Part shown: positions 6,800 through 15,992 of the stretch, in pieces
How positions within the stretch are numbered: position 1 is the stretch's first letter
Layout of the letters: each line of letters begins with the position of its first letter
Assembly (NCBI GenBank): GCA_038326725.1
Contig: JBBQKI010000013.1
Location: 1-58,552, forward strand
Length of the DNA: 58,552 nucleotides
Direction of reading: 5' to 3'
Source of the DNA: JBBQKI01 sp038326725
Lineage (GTDB): Bacteria; Bacteroidota; Bacteroidia; Flavobacteriales; Flavobacteriaceae
Made by a program: the position numbers and the translations under genes
Notes under the pieces: model-generated
Database searches by the model: none
Seen by the model: only the letters and a program-made list of their open reading frames with translations
Told to the model about the DNA's origin: nothing

Positions 6800-7702
6800 T
6801 TAAAAGAATTGTGAGGCAAAAAATAGAATTGAAAATAAAAACGTGCTTAAAGCTACTTTCTTCAGTTCAGGGTCCAACAAAGCCGGGGCGGTGTTTTTAT
6901 AAACGATCATTAAGTGAAAGCCCAATGGCACAAAAGCGACCATGGGAACCAAATCAAAAAAGTCTTGGGAATGCGAAAAAATAAAAACCGCTGCAGACAA
7001 AAAAGCCAAGCCCACAAGCAGGTAATGATACTTCTTCGCATTCGCTTCGCCCAAAACCACGACCAATGTATTTTTGTATGCATTGGCATCTGCCGCTCTG
7101 TCTCTCATATTGTTAAGGTTTAATACCGCCGCGCTCAAGAACCCGATGGTAATTGCCAAAAGAAAAACAGGACCTTTCAAAGTTTGGGTGTACAGAAAAA
7201 AACTTCCCATTACCCCCACCAGTCCGAAGAAAATAAATACGAATAAATCGCCCAACGCCCGGTAACCGTAAGCCCTTTTACCCACGGTGTAGGTTACCGC
7301 CGAAACTATGGCCGCTATGCCTAATAGGAAAAAGATGAAAGACAGCGCAAAATTTTCTTTTTTAAAAGCTACATAAATCAGTAAGCACGAAAGGACTAAC
7401 GTGAGGACAGCGGTAACGAAAATCCCTTTTTTCAGTTGGCCAGCTGTTAGCAGGCCGCTTTGCATCGCGCGTGGCGGACCAATGCGTTCCCGGTTATCGG
7501 TGCCTTTGATGCCATCGCCATAATCATTTGCAAAATTGGAAAGCACCTGAAACCCCAAAGTAGTGGCCAAAGCCAGCAAAAAAACCCAAATTGAAAAAGA
7601 CCCTGTCCCCATTGCGGTGGCACTCCCGGTGATTATTCCTGAAACTGAAAGTGGCAAGGTACGCAAGCGGGCTGCGGAAATCCAGATTTGTGTTTTTGTC
7701 AT
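6800..7702 (-). CDS. menA: 1,4-Dihydroxy-2-naphthoate polyprenyltransferase
   Basis: 300 residues with about eight to nine membrane helices, an UbiA-superfamily prenyltransferase. The first aspartate-rich motif is N59-D60-YGD63-GIKGTD69; the second is NNMRDRAAD near residues 197-205. It attaches the polyprenyl chain to DHNA in the inner membrane to give demethylmenaquinone. It is the first visible gene of the minus-strand men run and shares this stretch with menC and menE. menB, menD and menF are not in the window. Confidence 0.93.
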   Translation of the reverse strand: MTKTQIWISAARLRTLPLSVSGIITGSATAMGTGSFSIWVFLLALATTLGFQVLSNFANDYGDGIKGTDNRERIGPPRAMQSGLLTAGQLKKGIFVTAVLTLVLSCLLIYVAFKKENFALSFIFFLLGIAAIVSAVTYTVGKRAYGYRALGDLFVFIFFGLVGVMGSFFLYTQTLKGPVFLLAITIGFLSAAVLNLNNMRDRAADANAYKNTLVVVLGEANAKKYHYLLVGLAFLSAAVFIFSHSQDFFDLVPMVAFVPLGFHLMIVYKNTAPALLDPELKKVALSTFLFSILFFASQFF

Positions 7703-7835
7703 TCCCTTTCTTTGTTGGAAGGGTAAAAATACGTTTAAAATAAAAACTTGTTCAAATCAGTTTGGGCTTTTACATTCAAACTGTCCAAGGGTGGTGAAGA
7801 TGTCGCCGTAATTTTGCTTTAGACTTAAAATAAAA

Positions 7836-7865
7836 ACCCGCCCCAAAAATCAATTTGGGACGGGT
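7836..7865 (-). terminator. Rho-independent terminator after the T9SS choice-of-anchor I gene
   Basis: ACCCGCCCCAAA pairs with TTTGGGACGGGT (one mismatch) across a 6-base loop. Read on the minus strand it is followed by TTTTTATTTT. It lies 26 bp beyond the stop of the gene at 7891-10224. Confidence 0.8.
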
Positions 7866-7890
7866 GCCAATTTAAATAAATAGAAAAAAA

Positions 7891-10224
7891 CTATCTTACA
7901 ATGAGTTTTTGGGTATTGCCTTCATCGTTTTTTACAATATAAGTTCCCGTAGCCAGTGAACCTACGTTGATGTGTGTAGCATTTTTTGCTTCGCCAATCT
8001 TGCGTCCCTGCATATCGAACAACACAAAACCGGTGGGTTTTTTGAAGAAAGCAAATTCGCCATAAACAGGGTTCGGAAAAACCACAAATGCTTCCGAAGA
8101 AGCATCAAAACCTGGGGTTGAAAGGATTACATTGTCAAATACATAAACGCTGATTGTCGAGCTCACTTCATTGGCAATAACCAAAAGGCCTTTCTCCTCC
8201 GCATTATTTTCTGGGGAAACATAAACTAAGCTTTCAGGGGCAAGGTCGCCAACTATGTCTGAGCCAGGATCGGTGCTCCGGTTGTTGAAATAGCCTTCAA
8301 AGATGGGAGCCGCAGGGTCGCTTACATTGTACACCATAAACCCGCCAACCCGTTCCAAAGCCACAAAGGCATAGAACTCGCCGCCAATTTCTTCAATGAT
8401 GACCGCTTCCGGCTCTGGGCCTTTGTTGTCACTTCGGTTTTTCAATTCGTTTTCATCATTGGTGGTGTTGAAAATGGCGCTGTAAATAGGGTCTTCTTCA
8501 ATGATGCGTTCAAAATCAGAACCGCTGTCATATACCAAATCCCCGGTGGTGCCATTGAAAATACTGAAAGAACGCCCGCCAAAAACGTGGATTTCATCAA
8601 AGTCGCCATCACCATCCAAATCGCCGTCTTCTGAAGTCATATTTATCTTTCCAAGATTTTCATCGCGTTGTAAAAATTCCTGATTTGGGAAAACAGTGGG
8701 ATCCAAAACAATGTCCCCAATCTTCACTTCTTCCTCAAAAGCATCATATTCACGCGCATCGCCTTCATTTGCCGTTACAAAGTAGGTAGTCCCGTTCACG
8801 CTATAGTTGGCGATGGCATCGGGCAAATACATCCCTTTGATTGGCCAATTTGCCATAAAAATAAAATCCTGCTCATTGGAAGTATCCAATGCATTTTCTG
8901 ATAACGAATGGTCTTTTAAGCCTAATGGTAAAACATCTGTTATTTCAGGAATTGAAAGATCGATCACCGCAACGGCATTGTTTTCTTGCAAAGTTACCCA
9001 CGCAGTTTGCGAATCTTCTGAAATGGTGATGTATTCCGGTTCAAAATCCTGTGAAACCGTGGCTCCGGGGCCAAAAATACGGATACCGCTTTCCCGCAAA
9101 GCTTGTATCTGTGAATCGTATGTATTGAAATTCAAATTGATGACATCGGCCTGTGTAAGGTTTGCGATACCGCCTGTTAAATTGATAATGGAAACAGTTC
9201 CTTCCGGGTCAACAGTGTAATCAGAATTCGGCTGCCCTTCATTGGCAACCAATAATGAATTCCCATCGGGAGAAAAAGTGATCATATCGGGCAAGGCACC
9301 CACTTCCAGCGTATTCAAGACCACGCCGTCCGTGTCCATAAAAACGATAATACCATTTCCATCCACGGCAGTCGGGATTGCGGTGGCAGCCACTGTCCCG
9401 TTTTTATATGCAACGCTGGTTCCGGCAACTCCGTAAGGGGTTAAATCAATTGAAGAAATGGACTCAATGTTTAATGGATCGCTAAAATCCAAAATTTCGA
9501 TTAGGGCATTCGAACTGTTCATCACAAAAAGCCTTTCGGTTTCTGGATCGTGGGCAACAATTTCGGAGCCGGGCGTGTTGCCTTCGATTTCATAACTTGC
9601 TCCGAAAGCAACACCTAATGTGTTTGCAGCAGTGGTAGCGTGCAACTCATCATCCAAAATATACACAACGGAAACTGTTGTATTTCCAAGATCGGCATTT
9701 ACAGAATTTTCAAGTTGCAATGCGAGCAAAGTATCCGGCGAAGCATTGCTGTTATTCGGGATGATAATAGTGATTTCCTGTGTCAATGATCCAGTGGTCG
9801 TAAATGTTAGGGTTTCGTTGGAATACTCAAAATTTTCACCGGCAACCGCACTGCTTTCGTCGGATAAAATTGAAACCAAAACCGTGGCATCTGTTGCAGG
9901 GAGTTCCGAAATGGATACTGATAAAGTAGCAGTCCCATCAGCTTCGTTCACGCTGATGTATGATTCATCAAAAAAAATAACAGGCACAATGTTGGTTACG
10001 GGTGTATAAGTTCCGGGGGAAGCGAAGACGTCTAACCCTTCAGATTGCCCAACCAAGTTGCTGGCCGGGCCCCAATTTAAACCGTCGTTAAAATCGCCGT
10101 TGGGGTTCAAAAGTTCCAATGAAGGGCCATCGGCATTAAAAGCAGTAAAGGCCATTTGGCCCAAACCTTGTGAAAATACTGTAGCACTGATTAACAGGGC
10201 TGTCAAAAACATAATTTTTTTCAT
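7891..10224 (-). CDS. Secreted choice-of-anchor I family protein with T9SS sorting domain
   Basis: 777 residues. A signal peptide (MKKIMFLTALLISATVFSQ) is followed by a Calx-beta-like domain at about 80-190 (VNEADGTATLSV...). A long beta-propeller-like region follows with the choice-of-anchor I pattern (SPDGNSLLVANEGQPNSDY; QDFEPEYITISED; WPIKGMYLPDAIANY; VTANEGDAREY; LDGDGDFDEIHVFGGRSFSIF; KGPEPEAV). The last 70 residues are a type A T9SS sorting domain (VFPNPVYGEF...LATGTYIVK). It is exported by Sec and then T9SS, and is likely attached at the surface. Relatives are annotated as phosphatase- or esterase-like, but I see no catalytic motif I would rely on. It is monocistronic with its own terminator. 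Confidence 0.85.
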   Translation of the reverse strand: MKKIMFLTALLISATVFSQGLGQMAFTAFNADGPSLELLNPNGDFNDGLNWGPASNLVGQSEGLDVFASPGTYTPVTNIVPVIFFDESYISVNEADGTATLSVSISELPATDATVLVSILSDESSAVAGENFEYSNETLTFTTTGSLTQEITIIIPNNSNASPDTLLALQLENSVNADLGNTTVSVVYILDDELHATTAANTLGVAFGASYEIEGNTPGSEIVAHDPETERLFVMNSSNALIEILDFSDPLNIESISSIDLTPYGVAGTSVAYKNGTVAATAIPTAVDGNGIIVFMDTDGVVLNTLEVGALPDMITFSPDGNSLLVANEGQPNSDYTVDPEGTVSIINLTGGIANLTQADVINLNFNTYDSQIQALRESGIRIFGPGATVSQDFEPEYITISEDSQTAWVTLQENNAVAVIDLSIPEITDVLPLGLKDHSLSENALDTSNEQDFIFMANWPIKGMYLPDAIANYSVNGTTYFVTANEGDAREYDAFEEEVKIGDIVLDPTVFPNQEFLQRDENLGKINMTSEDGDLDGDGDFDEIHVFGGRSFSIFNGTTGDLVYDSGSDFERIIEEDPIYSAIFNTTNDENELKNRSDNKGPEPEAVIIEEIGGEFYAFVALERVGGFMVYNVSDPAAPIFEGYFNNRSTDPGSDIVGDLAPESLVYVSPENNAEEKGLLVIANEVSSTISVYVFDNVILSTPGFDASSEAFVVFPNPVYGEFAFFKKPTGFVLFDMQGRKIGEAKNATHINVGSLATGTYIVKNDEGNTQKLIVR

Positions 10225-10506
10225 AATCTATTTTTTGGTTTTAAAATTTCCGCTAAAGTACCAGGCCCGTGTATCGTGAATTTTAGCTGTGGATTAAATT
10301 AAAATGAAGAATGGTGATGGAAAAAGGAAAGAGTTGGGACGAATTTTAAGAAAGAGTAAAGGGAATGTTATTAGGATTGGTGAGATTACAGGTTGCCGCC
10401 TTCCTCATATTCATCAAGAGGGGTTGCTAATGCTGGGTTGCAAGTATTTAATCATAAGTCCTACGTCTTATATGCTAAATAGTACATCGGAATATGAATA
10501 TCGAAA

Positions 10507-11511
10507 TTAATTAAAAACCTTTATCAGAAGTTCCTTCAGCAAATCGCCCTGCGAGAGGTTAGAAGCACCCACGCCCTTGCTTTTCATATCTATTTCCCGT
10601 ATGCCGGAAATTGCTGCGCTCACTTTTTTCATGGGGTAATTTCGGGCAGCCAATTGGTAATCCTTTATAAAAAAAGGGTTTATCCCCAAGGTCTTCGCGG
10701 CTTGCGATTTATCGTCCAAGGCGTGATATTTTAATAGCCTCGAAAAAAAACCGTATAAGAGCGCCAAAGTCATCACCAGCGGATTGTTTTTTGGGTTTTG
10801 CGAGAAGTACTGCACTATGGCAAAAGCCTTTTTGAAGTCCCTTTCCCCAATGGCGTTCTGAAGTTCAAAATTATTGAAATCCTTGCTGATGCCAATATTT
10901 TCTTCTATATGTTGGGGCGTTATCTGCTCGCCAGGTTTTAGTATAAGTTGCAGTTTTTCCAGTTCATTGTTCACTTTGCCCAAATCGTTGCCCAGAAATT
11001 CCACCAACATTAGTGCGGCTTTGGGCGTAATGGTATATCCTTTTCCAGCGAGCACCCGCTTTATCCAGTCGGGGATTTGATTATCGTAAAGTTTTTTACT
11101 TTCAAAAAGCACCCCGTGTTTTTCAATGGTTTTGGCCAGTTTTTTACGCTTGTCGAGGGTTTTATATTTATAGCAAAAAACCAAGACCGTGGTGGGTTGT
11201 GGGTTTTCAACATAAGCCACCAAATTTTCGATGGTGCGGGTAAGTTCCTGTGCTTCCTTTATAATAATCACTTGTCTTTCCGCCATCATCGGATAACGCT
11301 TGGCGTGGCCAATAATATCCTCAATAATAACATCGCGGCCATAAAGCACCATTTGGTTAAAGCCTTTTTCTTCTTCGGAAAGTATGTTATTTTCAATGAA
11401 ATTCGAAATGCCGTCAATATAATAAGGCTCCTCCCCCATCAAAAAATACACGGGTTTAATAGCTCCTTTTTTTATATCATTCAAGATGGATTTTACTTTA
11501 TCTAAAGGCAT
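10507..11511 (-). CDS. holA: DNA polymerase III delta subunit
   Basis: 334 residues, normal for HolA. The N-terminal AAA+-like domain has PVYFLMGEEPYYID in place of a functional P-loop, as expected for delta, and ERQVIIIKEAQEL in the Walker-B-like strand. A C-terminal collar domain follows (IREIDMKSKGVGASN...LLKELLIKVF). Delta opens the beta clamp in the clamp-loader complex. It is divergent from the HsdR-N-domain gene, an arrangement I associate with many Flavobacteriia. Confidence 0.92.
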   Translation of the reverse strand: MPLDKVKSILNDIKKGAIKPVYFLMGEEPYYIDGISNFIENNILSEEEKGFNQMVLYGRDVIIEDIIGHAKRYPMMAERQVIIIKEAQELTRTIENLVAYVENPQPTTVLVFCYKYKTLDKRKKLAKTIEKHGVLFESKKLYDNQIPDWIKRVLAGKGYTITPKAALMLVEFLGNDLGKVNNELEKLQLILKPGEQITPQHIEENIGISKDFNNFELQNAIGERDFKKAFAIVQYFSQNPKNNPLVMTLALLYGFFSRLLKYHALDDKSQAAKTLGINPFFIKDYQLAARNYPMKKVSAAISGIREIDMKSKGVGASNLSQGDLLKELLIKVFN

Positions 11512-11520
11512 TGTTATTTT

Positions 11521-11610
11521 GGATTTACGATGTACGATTGACGATTTTCGATGTACGATTTTGGAATTTGGAATTTGTGATTTGGAGCTTTATATTTTCA
11601 ACCTATGTCA
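11521..11610. repeat. Short-period TACGAT tract between holA and the HsdR-N gene
   Basis: Imperfect 8-11 bp units (TTTACGATG, TACGATTGACGATTTTCGATG, TACGATTTT, GGAATTTGGAATTTG) fill the start of this 173-bp divergent intergenic region. The rest (11611-11684) has CTTGCTTCTTG-like units. No promoter consensus stands out. Confidence 0.65.
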
Positions 11611-11684
11611 AATCGCACTAAGTTTTTTTCTTGGTTCATTCTCCTTGCTTCTTGCTACTTGATTCTTTGTCCTTAAATTGCGCC

Positions 11685-12134
11685 ATGCAACCGCTCAATT
11701 TCCCGAACTATCAGTTCCGTTTCAAAAGTAACAAAAACAAAACATTGATTTTTGATGAAATCAGGAAAAGATTTGTCATTCTCACCCCAGAGGAATGGGT
11801 TCGGCAGCACACCGTCCGCTATTTGCTTTTGGAAATGAAATATCCAACCTCACTTATTAATGTGGAAAAAAAACTTGACCTTCACGGCACAATAAAACGC
11901 TATGACATCGTGGTTTTCAACAAAGACGGTAGCATCCGTATAATCGTGGAATGCAAGGCCCCGAAAGTGCAAATCAACCAACTTACTTTTGACCAAATAG
12001 CGCGCTATAATTTAGTTTTAAAATCAGATTATTTGATGGTGACCAACGGCTTGGAACATTATTATTGCCAAATGGATTTTGAAAATCAGTGCTATGTTTT
12101 TTTAGAACAAATCCCTTTTTTAAAAAAAGAATAA
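11685..12134 (+). CDS. Type I restriction enzyme R protein N-terminal-domain (HsdR_N) protein
   Basis: 149 residues from the ATG at 11685; the frame opens earlier with a TTG, but that extension has no homologous look. It contains only the PD-(D/E)xK nuclease-like HsdR_N domain: DEIRKRFVILTPEEWVRQH, then LHGTIKRYDIVVFNKDGS and VECKAPKV with the E-x-K catalytic pair, ending VTNGLEHYYCQ. There are no helicase, HsdS or HsdM genes around, so it is not a restriction system. It is a solitary family conserved next to holA in this phylum, with unknown function and possibly nuclease activity. Confidence 0.85.
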   Translation: MQPLNFPNYQFRFKSNKNKTLIFDEIRKRFVILTPEEWVRQHTVRYLLLEMKYPTSLINVEKKLDLHGTIKRYDIVVFNKDGSIRIIVECKAPKVQINQLTFDQIARYNLVLKSDYLMVTNGLEHYYCQMDFENQCYVFLEQIPFLKKE

Positions 12135-12208
12135 ACAAGTAAAAAACAAGAATCAAGAAGTTAATAATTTTAAAACAACCTAACAGAACTAACTCACCAA
12201 ATAAAGAA

Positions 12209-13195
12209 ATGAGAACTGCTGTGGTCATCCTTAATTGGAACGGAAAGGAATTGCTTGAAAAATTCCTGCCCTCCGTGGTGGCTTTTTCCCGTGGCGAAGC
12301 TACCGTTTATGTGGCGGATAATGCTTCGACGGATGATTCGGTTTTGTTTTTGAAAAATAATTTTTCGGAGGTTACAATTATACAAAATTTCTCAAATGGC
12401 GGTTATGCCAAAGGCTATAACGAGGCGTTGAAAAACTTGTCCGAGGAAATTTTCGTTTTGCTGAACAACGATGTGGAAGTAACCGAAAATTGGCTTTCCC
12501 CAGTAATTTCAGAATTCATTAATGATGAAAAACTTGTTGCTGGCCAACCCAAAATTTTGGACTATATCAATAGGGAGTATTTTGAATATGCCGGGGCGGC
12601 GGGCGGTTTCATTGATACTTTGGGATATCCGTATTGCCGGGGGCGCATTTTCGATTCAATCGAAAAAAATAATGGTCAATACAATGACGTAATTCCCATT
12701 TTTTGGGCTACCGGCGCTTGTTTGTTCGTCAAAAAAAATGCGTTTTGGGAAGCAGGGGGGTTTGATGAAGATTTTTTCACCCATCAGGAAGAAATTGACC
12801 TTTGTTGGCGGTTACAGGCCAATGGTGGGATTATAAAGTATGTTGGCACTTCCAAAATATATCATTTAGGCGGGGCTACATTAAGTTCTGTAAACCCGAA
12901 AAAAACATTCTTCAATTTCCGCAATACGCTTTTGCTTTTACTTAAAAACGTGAAAGGTGTCCATGTCTACTTCATAATTTTGGCAAGATTGTTGATGGAC
13001 GCAATTGCAGCGATGCAATTTTTATTAAAAGGAAAACCAAAACATGCTGTGGCCATTTTTAGGGCGCATTTAAATTTTTATATTCTGATTCCGAAATTCT
13101 TGGAAAAAAGAAAACGGTTTTCTTCAAAATTAAAATATGCTGAAACGCAATCTATTGTTTGGCAATATTTTATAATGGGAAAAAGGATTTTTTAA
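12209..13195 (+). CDS. Glycosyltransferase family 2 (rhamnosyltransferase-like)
   Basis: 328 residues. A GT-A fold begins with AVVILNWNGKELLEKFLPSV, then ADNASTDDS, NGGYAKGYNEAL and the metal-binding LLNNDVEV. The acceptor region includes GACLFVKKNAFWEAGGFDEDFF with HQEEIDLCWRL, the general-base motif of this family. The C-terminal 80 residues contain hydrophobic stretches that suggest membrane association. It probably adds a sugar to a cell-surface polysaccharide or lipid-linked glycan; donor and acceptor cannot be read. It is followed by an OmpA lipoprotein gene 123 bp later and is not in an evident polysaccharide cluster. Confidence 0.88.
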   Translation: MRTAVVILNWNGKELLEKFLPSVVAFSRGEATVYVADNASTDDSVLFLKNNFSEVTIIQNFSNGGYAKGYNEALKNLSEEIFVLLNNDVEVTENWLSPVISEFINDEKLVAGQPKILDYINREYFEYAGAAGGFIDTLGYPYCRGRIFDSIEKNNGQYNDVIPIFWATGACLFVKKNAFWEAGGFDEDFFTHQEEIDLCWRLQANGGIIKYVGTSKIYHLGGATLSSVNPKKTFFNFRNTLLLLLKNVKGVHVYFIILARLLMDAIAAMQFLLKGKPKHAVAIFRAHLNFYILIPKFLEKRKRFSSKLKYAETQSIVWQYFIMGKRIF

Positions 13196-13250
13196 GAAAA
13201 TTTAATCCCTAAAAAAATGTTAATCACCCTTTAAGTGCTTTTGCATTTAA

Positions 13251-13258
13251 TAATTTTG
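13251..13258 (+). promoter_or_regulatory. Bacteroidota -7 promoter element upstream of the OmpA lipoprotein
   Basis: TAATTTTG matches the TAnnTTTG -7 consensus of the Bacteroidota housekeeping sigma factor, 60 bp upstream of the start at 13319. A -33 TTTG at the right spacing is not evident. Confidence 0.4.
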
Positions 13259-13318
13259 AACCTTAATTGAAAACTAACCTAAATACTAAAATTAACAACT
13301 AATCTAAATATAAAAATT

Positions 13319-14173
13319 ATGAAAAGAGTATTGATTTTAATGACTTTTACTGCAATTTTATTTTCTTCTTGCGTCTCGCAGAAAAAATATGCAGCATTGG
13401 AAGCAGATTACAAGACCTCTCAGGATTTACTAAACTCCTGTACCGTAAAGCTTAACGAATGCTTAACCGCAAGCGCAGCAGCATCCGCAAGGGCAAAATC
13501 TCTTGAAGAGCGTTTGGCCGATATGAAAAAAACCAACGAAGATCTTATTCAAAGTTCTAAAGATTTAACGATGCTTACCTCAAAAGGGGCAACCAATCTT
13601 GAAAAATCTTTGGAAAGTTTAAAAGAAAAAGATTTGAAAATATCCCGTTTACAAGATGCTTTGACCAAAAAAGACAGTGTTACCTTAGCTTTGGTTACCA
13701 GCTTAAAACGTGAAGTGGGCATAAATGATCCGGACATCGAAATTAATGTTGAAAAAGGGGTGGTGTTTATTTCCATTGCTGATAAATTATTATTCAAGAG
13801 CGGAAGCTACGAAATAAGTACTCGGGCAAATGAAGTATTGGGCAAAGTTGCCACAGTTGTAAAAGGCAAACCTGATTTTGAATGTATGGTTGAAGGCCAT
13901 ACCGATAACGTACCTTACCGAAGCGGAGTTCTTTTGGACAATTGGGATCTCAGCGTAAAAAGGGCAACTGCAATTGTACGCGCCTTGGAAGGTTTAGGTG
14001 TTAACCCAAATAAACTTATAGCTGCCGGCCGTAGCCACTATGTGCCTTTGGTTGATAATAATTCAGCCGAGAACAGGGCCACCAACAGGCGTACCCGAAT
14101 TATCGTATTGCCAAAAATCGATCAGTTTTACGATATGATCGAAAAAGAAATGAAAGCTTTGGCTAAAGAATAA
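13319..14173 (+). CDS. OmpA-family peptidoglycan-binding lipoprotein
   Basis: 284 residues. The lipobox is LFSSC, with Cys at residue 18. A long coiled coil covers about residues 25-115 (EADYKTSQDLLNSC, SLEERLADMKKTNEDL, LKEKDLKISRLQDAL). The OmpA/MotB domain runs from about 140 to 265, with LLFKSGSYEIS, VEGHTDNVPY, NWDLSVKRATAIVRAL and NRRTRIIVLP. Such proteins tether the outer membrane to peptidoglycan. It has its own promoter-like element and a strong terminator, so it is likely a highly expressed single gene. Confidence 0.9.
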   Translation: MKRVLILMTFTAILFSSCVSQKKYAALEADYKTSQDLLNSCTVKLNECLTASAAASARAKSLEERLADMKKTNEDLIQSSKDLTMLTSKGATNLEKSLESLKEKDLKISRLQDALTKKDSVTLALVTSLKREVGINDPDIEINVEKGVVFISIADKLLFKSGSYEISTRANEVLGKVATVVKGKPDFECMVEGHTDNVPYRSGVLLDNWDLSVKRATAIVRALEGLGVNPNKLIAAGRSHYVPLVDNNSAENRATNRRTRIIVLPKIDQFYDMIEKEMKALAKE

Positions 14174-14193
14174 TTTAATAATATCATTTTAAG

Positions 14194-14229
14194 ACCCGCT
14201 CCAACTTTAAGTTGGAGCGGGTTTTTTTA
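14194..14229 (+). terminator. Strong rho-independent terminator after the OmpA gene
   Basis: A perfect 12-bp GC-rich stem (ACCCGCTCCAAC / GTTGGAGCGGGT) with a 5-base loop is followed by seven T. It lies 20 bp after the stop. Confidence 0.93.
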
Positions 14230-14288
14230 TTTTAAAATTTTAACAAAAAAGGGATTTATAATACTATCTTTCATCCTTAAAATTAAAA

Positions 14289-15971
14289 ATGGAAGAGCAT
14301 TCCTTCGATACCATCATCATAGGCTCCGGCGCGGGCGGGCTTTCAGCGGCAATTTGCCTTTCGCGAGCAGGGCAAAAGGTCCTTGTTCTTGAACAACACG
14401 ATGTGCCTGGCGGGTGGTGCCATAGTTTTTACCTCAACGGCTTTAGGTTTACGCCCGGCGTCCATTATGTGGGCTTGTTGAAAAAAGGGGAATCTACTAG
14501 CATGCTTTATGAAGGTTTGGGCATCGCGAATGATATGGTTTTTTTCAAGATGAACCCAAAAGGATATGAACACTGCAGGTTAGGCGATGAACGCTTCGAC
14601 TATCCTGCCGATTTTGACGAATTGGTTTCCTCACTTTCCGAAAAATTTCCCAAGGAGAAAAAGAACATAAAAAAATACCTCGATTTGGTGAAGAGGGTAA
14701 GCGACCAACTACAATTGATGCCAACCGTAAAAGGGTTTTGGGGCCATGTTACCATTCCGTTCCGCACAAAAGATATGGGTAAATATGCGCTGTTCAATTT
14801 AAAGAAAGTGATAGGTTGGCATATAAAAGACCCGATACTCAAAAACATCCTCAACATTCAGTTCGGTGATCACGGCCTGCCGCCTGCAAGGGCAAGTTTT
14901 CCATTGCATTGTGCCGTAATGAGCCATTATTTTACCGGAGGCTATTACCCCATGGGTGGCGGAGGCGCTATCGTAAAAGCGATGACCAATGCCATAAAAA
15001 AACAAAACGGTGAAGTTAGGACCAGCACAAAAGTGAAGCGCATTATTTTGGAGGGTGCCAAAAATAAACTTGCAGTGGGAGTGGAATTGGAAAATGGGGG
15101 AAAACTTTTTGCCAAAAATATAATTTCAAACACCGATCCCGCCCAAACATACCTCAACCTCATCGGGAAAGAAAACTTGTCGAATAATTTGCTGAAAAAA
15201 TTGGCAAAAACAAAATATTCCTGCACCTCCATTATGTTATTTCTAACCGTGGCAATGGATTTGAGAAGCGCGGGAATGGATTCCGGAAATATTTGGCTGA
15301 TGCCCGAAGGTGATATCGACCTTCAATTTGAAAATATGATGAAGAGCAACATCCTTCACGGCGAAGAATTCCCTGGGATTTTCGTAAGCTGTACAACCTT
15401 AAAAGATCCCGCAGGCTTTGATGGGAAGCATCATACTATTGAAGCGATTACCTATATTAATTATGAGTCTTTTAAAGAATTTGAAAACGAAGACCCGGAA
15501 CGCTCCGAAAAATATTTGCATTTTAAAGAACGTATCACCCAAAAATTGTTGAACTCACTCGAAAAAAACATACCCGGGATTAGTGCTAACATTGTGCATC
15601 AGGAACTTGGAACTCCCATTACCAATCAATTCTACATAAATTCTACCGACGGTAACGTTTACGGGACCGAAAAAAATTTAATGCAGATTGGTCCATTTGC
15701 CTTTAAATCCAAAAGTGCCATTGAAAACCTTTACTTGTGTGGTGCCAGCATACATTCCCACGGGGTAGCGGGCGCCAGTTATTCCGGAGTGAATACGGCC
15801 GCGCTCATTTTGAAAACGGAACCATCGAACTTGCTCAAAAGCGACCCATCACAAAGCATCCGCATTTTTGAAGCGGAAGACAGCACGGACTATCCGGAGT
15901 GGCTACTAAAAAAAATGGAGGTAAAAAAAGCGCGAAGGATTTCAAAAATGACCGAGGAAACGCCTATATAA
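14289..15971 (+). CDS. NAD(P)/FAD-dependent oxidoreductase, phytoene-desaturase/carotenoid-isomerase/retinol-saturase type
   Basis: 560 residues. The FAD-binding Rossmann motif is at the N-terminus (IIIGSGAGGLSAAICLSRAG, then LEQHDVPGGWCHSF). GVHYVGLL and the mid-protein PMGGGGAIVKAM are typical of the CrtI/CrtISO/RetSat superfamily. The C-terminal FAD-contact region reads LYLCGASIHSHGVAGASYSGVN. It probably isomerises or saturates a polyene; the precise substrate is not readable, and no crtB, crtY or idi gene is adjacent. It is convergent with the YciO-like gene, with a small shared hairpin between them. Confidence 0.85.
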   Translation: MEEHSFDTIIIGSGAGGLSAAICLSRAGQKVLVLEQHDVPGGWCHSFYLNGFRFTPGVHYVGLLKKGESTSMLYEGLGIANDMVFFKMNPKGYEHCRLGDERFDYPADFDELVSSLSEKFPKEKKNIKKYLDLVKRVSDQLQLMPTVKGFWGHVTIPFRTKDMGKYALFNLKKVIGWHIKDPILKNILNIQFGDHGLPPARASFPLHCAVMSHYFTGGYYPMGGGGAIVKAMTNAIKKQNGEVRTSTKVKRIILEGAKNKLAVGVELENGGKLFAKNIISNTDPAQTYLNLIGKENLSNNLLKKLAKTKYSCTSIMLFLTVAMDLRSAGMDSGNIWLMPEGDIDLQFENMMKSNILHGEEFPGIFVSCTTLKDPAGFDGKHHTIEAITYINYESFKEFENEDPERSEKYLHFKERITQKLLNSLEKNIPGISANIVHQELGTPITNQFYINSTDGNVYGTEKNLMQIGPFAFKSKSAIENLYLCGASIHSHGVAGASYSGVNTAALILKTEPSNLLKSDPSQSIRIFEAEDSTDYPEWLLKKMEVKKARRISKMTEETPI

Positions 15972-15992
15972 TTTTAGGAAAACAGCCTAAAA
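15972..15992. terminator. Compact bidirectional hairpin between convergent genes
   Basis: TTTTAGG pairs with CCTAAAA across a 7-base loop. The A/T arms would give a U-tract on either strand. It sits directly after the stop of the oxidoreductase and overlaps the stop of the convergent YciO-like gene. Confidence 0.5.

Noticed and set aside
10304..10510. Open frame of 68 codons between the choice-of-anchor I gene and holA
   Set aside because: No recognisable domain, no plausible ribosome-binding context, and it ends overlapping the holA stop. Composition looks intergenic; kept out of the gene list.
11685..12134. Possible type I restriction-modification system
   Set aside because: Only an HsdR_N-like domain is present; there is no helicase part and no HsdM or HsdS gene around, so no R-M system is claimed.
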